A stretch of DNA of 63,335 nucleotides from Oscillospiraceae bacterium (GTDB taxonomy: Bacteria > Bacillota > Clostridia > Saccharofermentanales > Saccharofermentanaceae), in the NCBI GenBank assembly GCA_902764825.1, contig CACWXL010000020.1, positions 1 to 63,335 of the forward strand, given 5' to 3'. The notes under the pieces are model-generated. The model was not told the origin of the DNA. It saw nothing but the letters and a program-made list of their open reading frames with translations, and searched no databases. The position numbers were made by a program, and so were the translations under genes. Positions 60,916 to 63,335 of this stretch are shown piece after piece (position 1 is the first letter of the stretch; every line of letters begins with the position of its first letter).

Positions 60916-61872
60916 ATGGATTTTGAAGAATTCAAGAGCAACCTTATGGATCTCGTTACTAAAGAGGTCGAAGACAGAGAACTTGACGGCATCTCTTTGA
61001 AGTTTAATTCGATCAACTCTCCTGATGGTATGACCGACAGGCTCATGGTCTCTGTTGGAGACTCCAAGATGTCTATGGCATTCAGACTTAAGGAGATCTT
61101 CAGGGACGTTAACAACGGCGAGAGCATGGATCATGCGGTCTATAAGATCGTAAACACCATCGAAGCTAACATCGAGGTCGTAAAGACCAAGGAAGGCGAT
61201 GTAAAGAACTTTATCTCCGATTATGAGCAGGTCAAGGATAACACCTACCTCAGACTCATTCCGGGTGACTCTCCTGTCCTTGCTGAGACACCGCACAGGA
61301 TGATTCAGGATATGGCTCTTGTCGTAAACGTTCACCTGGATAACTTCTCTGATGAAAACGGCAGATCTTGTGTAGTGGTAACCAGACCGCTCATGGAGTT
61401 GTATGGAGTCGACGAGGCGCAGCTCTTTGCTGATGCGGAGAAGAACTCCCTCGAAAACGAACCTATCGTGTTCACTCCGCTCGGAGACATGATTAAGTCC
61501 CTCATTGAATCCGAGGAGCTTCCTTCTCCCGATGAAGTAGGCATCGTAACCTATATCGCAACCAACAAGAGCGGATTCCACGGTGCGTCTATTGCCGCAT
61601 ATCCCGATTTCGCTGAGAAGGCAGCTGAAACAATTGGTGGTAGCTTCTATATGCTTCCGTCTTCTGTTCACGAGTTTATTCTCATCAAGGATGACGGCAA
61701 GCCCAATGCTAAGGACCTCAATAAGATGATCAAGAACGTCAATGAGACAGTTCTTGAACCCCGCGATATCCTGGCCAGCCAGTGCTATCACTACGACGCA
61801 AAGTCCAAGGTACTTGAGACAGGTCTTAAGTACAATGCCAGGGTTCAGCAGAGGAAAGGCGGAGCAAGATGA
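60916..61872 (+). CDS. DUF5688 family protein
   Basis: The 318-residue soluble protein resembles DUF5688 proteins of Clostridia elements: a helical start (FEEFKSNLMDLVTKEV), a middle YLRLIPGDSPVLAETPH, and the end part HGASIAAYPDFAEKAAETIGG followed by YMLPSSVHEFILI. The function is not known. It is translated with AAGGACGG upstream and overlaps the next gene by four bases. It marks the block as an integrative element. Confidence 0.8.
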   Translation: MDFEEFKSNLMDLVTKEVEDRELDGISLKFNSINSPDGMTDRLMVSVGDSKMSMAFRLKEIFRDVNNGESMDHAVYKIVNTIEANIEVVKTKEGDVKNFISDYEQVKDNTYLRLIPGDSPVLAETPHRMIQDMALVVNVHLDNFSDENGRSCVVVTRPLMELYGVDEAQLFADAEKNSLENEPIVFTPLGDMIKSLIESEELPSPDEVGIVTYIATNKSGFHGASIAAYPDFAEKAAETIGGSFYMLPSSVHEFILIKDDGKPNAKDLNKMIKNVNETVLEPRDILASQCYHYDAKSKVLETGLKYNARVQQRKGGAR

Positions 61873-62264
61873 CCTACGAAAACTATATCGAAGAGACAAC
61901 CAATAACTGTATGAAGGTCTTATCCGATTGCAGTGCTGGTGAGCTCTTGGAAGTCGAGCACTTAAGAACACTCCTCTGGGAAGATGACAGAGTTACGGGT
62001 GTTATCAGCGGATACTGTACTTCCGTAAATGGTACGGCTGCTGAGAACATCAAGGATGTCCTCTTTGACGAACAGTTCCTTGCCGATTTTAACGAGCGTG
62101 GAATGAATATGCAGGAGATCATGGCTTATGGTGCAGAAGCTATCGATGTAGTCGCAAGGTGCTTGGCTTTAAAGCACATCAGTATTCTCCAACTGGTTGA
62201 AAAAGAACAAAGAAGGCGTATCGAAAGAGATCGTCAGAAACGCAATAACTCCGTAAGAGCCTGA
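61869..62264 (+). CDS. Uncharacterised element protein (131 residues)
   Basis: A helical soluble protein with an acidic start and a basic tail (KEQRRRIERDRQKRNN). The ATG at 61869 overlaps the DUF5688 stop by four bases (ATGA), so it is translationally coupled. A 10-pair hairpin with a GAAA loop follows at 62272. No family recognised. Confidence 0.65.
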   Translation: MTYENYIEETTNNCMKVLSDCSAGELLEVEHLRTLLWEDDRVTGVISGYCTSVNGTAAENIKDVLFDEQFLADFNERGMNMQEIMAYGAEAIDVVARCLALKHISILQLVEKEQRRRIERDRQKRNNSVRA

Positions 62265-62271
62265 TTGCGCG

Positions 62272-62295
62272 GGAAGAATCCGAAAGGGTTCTTCC
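62272..62295 (+). terminator. Hairpin with GAAA loop before the primase gene
   Basis: GGAAGAATCC and GGGTTCTTCC form ten pairs closed by a GAAA tetraloop. The tract after it is only moderately T-rich (TCTTAC), so it may be a weak terminator or an RNA stability element. Confidence 0.6.
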
Positions 62296-62342
62296 TCTTA
62301 CATGGCTTTATGCCAAAACAGACTAATAAGGGAGTGAACTGT

Positions 62343-63335
62343 ATGAAACCTATCAACAAAGAAGATCTGGCTCGTGCCAGAGAAATGGATTTGCTCACAT
62401 ATCTTACCTATTACGATCCCGGGAACCTTAAACACGTTTCCGGGAATATTTATTCTACGGTGGAACACGATTCGCTCATCATAAACAACGGCAAGTGGTG
62501 TTGGTTCTCTCAAGGCATCGGTGGCAGGTCTGCCCTGGATTATCTGATAAAGGTAAAAGGCATTCCGTTCCGAGAAGCTGTCGAGAGGATCATCGGCAAC
62601 ATAACGGAGCCTTTACCCCAGATAAAACCACAAGCAGAACCACCCAAGGAATTCGTAATGCCGAAAGTGAACGACAATACTTCACGCGTTGCTCAATACC
62701 TTATGGAACGAGGAATCGATCCCGAGATAATTAGTTGGTGTATCGACCATAAGCTCGTATACGAGACCACAAAATACAGCAATGTCCTCTTTGTCGGCTA
62801 TGACCAAAAAGGCACTCCCAAGTATGGTGCCGTCAGAGCAACTAACGGCAGTTACAAAGGTGACGTAAAAGGCAGCGACAAGCATTTCTCTTTCAAGATG
62901 ATAAAGGCATCAAGTCCGAGAACGATTCATGTATTTGAATCAGCCCCGGATCTCTTGTCCTATGCCACGCTGGTCAAACTTAACGGCGGGAACTGGCGAA
63001 GAGAATCGTATCTGTCTCTTGGCGGTATTGGCGGCAAGGCGCTGCCAATGGCGCTTGAACAATTGCTTAAGGATTATCCCGATATCAGTCACATATATCT
63101 CCATCTGGATAATGATGCACCCGGCCGCAATGCAGCCAACCGCATCAAGGAAATACTTGGCGGTAATTATGTCGTCAAAGATTGTCCGCCACCTGAGGGT
63201 AAGGACTATAACGACTTCCTAAAAATACAACTTTCAAAGCTGAATTTTAGGAAGCTGTCAGTAGAAGAACGGAAGTGGCTGAAAAAGATTGCGGAAAAAT
63301 CCGACTTGCTGAAGAATCCAAAACCGCAGAGAGGA
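62343..63335 (+). CDS. Toprim/DUF3991 primase-like protein, cut by the window end
   Basis: 331 residues are visible and the frame is open at the end of the window. The N-terminal part (residues 1-85: YLTYYDPGNLKHVSGNIYST, GIGGRSALDYLIKVKG) resembles the CHC2-like region of DnaG but without the cysteines. The Toprim part has FESAPDLLSYA near residue 198 with the Glu, and YLHLDNDAPGRNAA near residue 250 with the Asp pair. Such DUF3991/Toprim proteins belong to conjugative elements and may act in their DNA replication or transfer. GGGAGTG precedes the ATG. Confidence 0.82.
   Translation, partial: MKPINKEDLARAREMDLLTYLTYYDPGNLKHVSGNIYSTVEHDSLIINNGKWCWFSQGIGGRSALDYLIKVKGIPFREAVERIIGNITEPLPQIKPQAEPPKEFVMPKVNDNTSRVAQYLMERGIDPEIISWCIDHKLVYETTKYSNVLFVGYDQKGTPKYGAVRATNGSYKGDVKGSDKHFSFKMIKASSPRTIHVFESAPDLLSYATLVKLNGGNWRRESYLSLGGIGGKALPMALEQLLKDYPDISHIYLHLDNDAPGRNAANRIKEILGGNYVVKDCPPPEGKDYNDFLKIQLSKLNFRKLSVEERKWLKKIAEKSDLLKNPKPQRG

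Larger units (their letters stand above)
49066..63335 (+). mobile_element. Left part of an integrative/conjugative element, cut by the window end
   Basis: All genes are on the plus strand and of element type: parA, parB, an extracellular lipoprotein, a giant sorted surface protein with its sortase, an HTH protein, DUF5688 and a Toprim/DUF3991 primase-like gene. No integrase, relaxase or transfer ATPase is seen yet, which are expected further right. The left border is set near the palindrome and the structured RNA, but could be back at lysS (about 44.97 kb). The exact att site is not known. Confidence 0.72.

Overview
The window reads as a chromosomal segment of an anaerobic Gram-positive bacterium of the Clostridia, probably an uncultured gut or rumen member. 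The support is strong GGAGG ribosome binding sites, many lipobox lipoproteins, a sortase with a sorted surface protein, Clostridia-typical small families (DUF4250, TIGR04076, PadR with a DUF1700/DUF4097 partner) and a cytoplasmic GH120-type beta-xylosidase beside glycogen phosphorylase. Species cannot be fixed from sequence alone. No tRNA, rRNA, CRISPR array or insertion sequence was recognised.

Region 1 (1-8.2 kb): a four-gene minus-strand operon (FkbH-like HAD protein, acyl carrier protein, MBOAT acyltransferase, ThrH) that looks like an ACP-dependent surface acylation pathway, then a plus-strand run of membrane proteins (CPA2 antiporter, GT2-GtrA glycosyltransferase, ArsB/NhaD-type permease). 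Region 2 (8.3-14 kb): a group of lipoproteins, two of them tandem paralogues, around a DHH phosphoesterase. Region 3 (14-28.2 kb): mostly minus strand, with a gpmI lacking its N-terminal metal-binding motif, vapBC, a TrmH/DraG/RmlC/TPM-like operon, an HD-GYP sensor, rhomboid, two alpha/beta hydrolases, cytidine deaminase and a PadR-controlled membrane protein. Region 4 (28.4-38 kb): the xylosidase, then two small secreted proteins with near-identical upstream regulatory modules flanking a solute-binding-like lipoprotein, then AI-2E-type transporter and prepilin peptidase. Region 5 (38.2-45 kb): housekeeping genes glgP, a zinc-ribbon protein, guaB, greA and lysS.

Region 6 (45-49 kb) is an AT-richer accessory island just after lysS: a three-fold zinc-ribbon protein with a possible nuclease end, a HEAT protein, a truncated glycosyltransferase, a hydrolase and an isoprenylcysteine-methyltransferase-like protein. 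A short direct repeat occurs at both of its edges.

Region 7 (about 49.07 kb to the window end) is the start of an integrative or conjugative element, entirely on the plus strand. It opens with a roughly 540-nt stretch rich in perfect stems, best read as a large structured noncoding RNA, followed by parA, parB (carrying a 27-nt perfect inverted repeat), a small protein, a Pro/Thr-rich lipoprotein, a 2125-residue sorted surface protein fusing subtilase-like, NlpC/P60-like, Cna-B-like and VaFE-like parts, its sortase, an HTH protein, DUF5688 and a Toprim/DUF3991 primase-like gene cut by the window end. The RNA and the giant surface protein are the most unusual items here.
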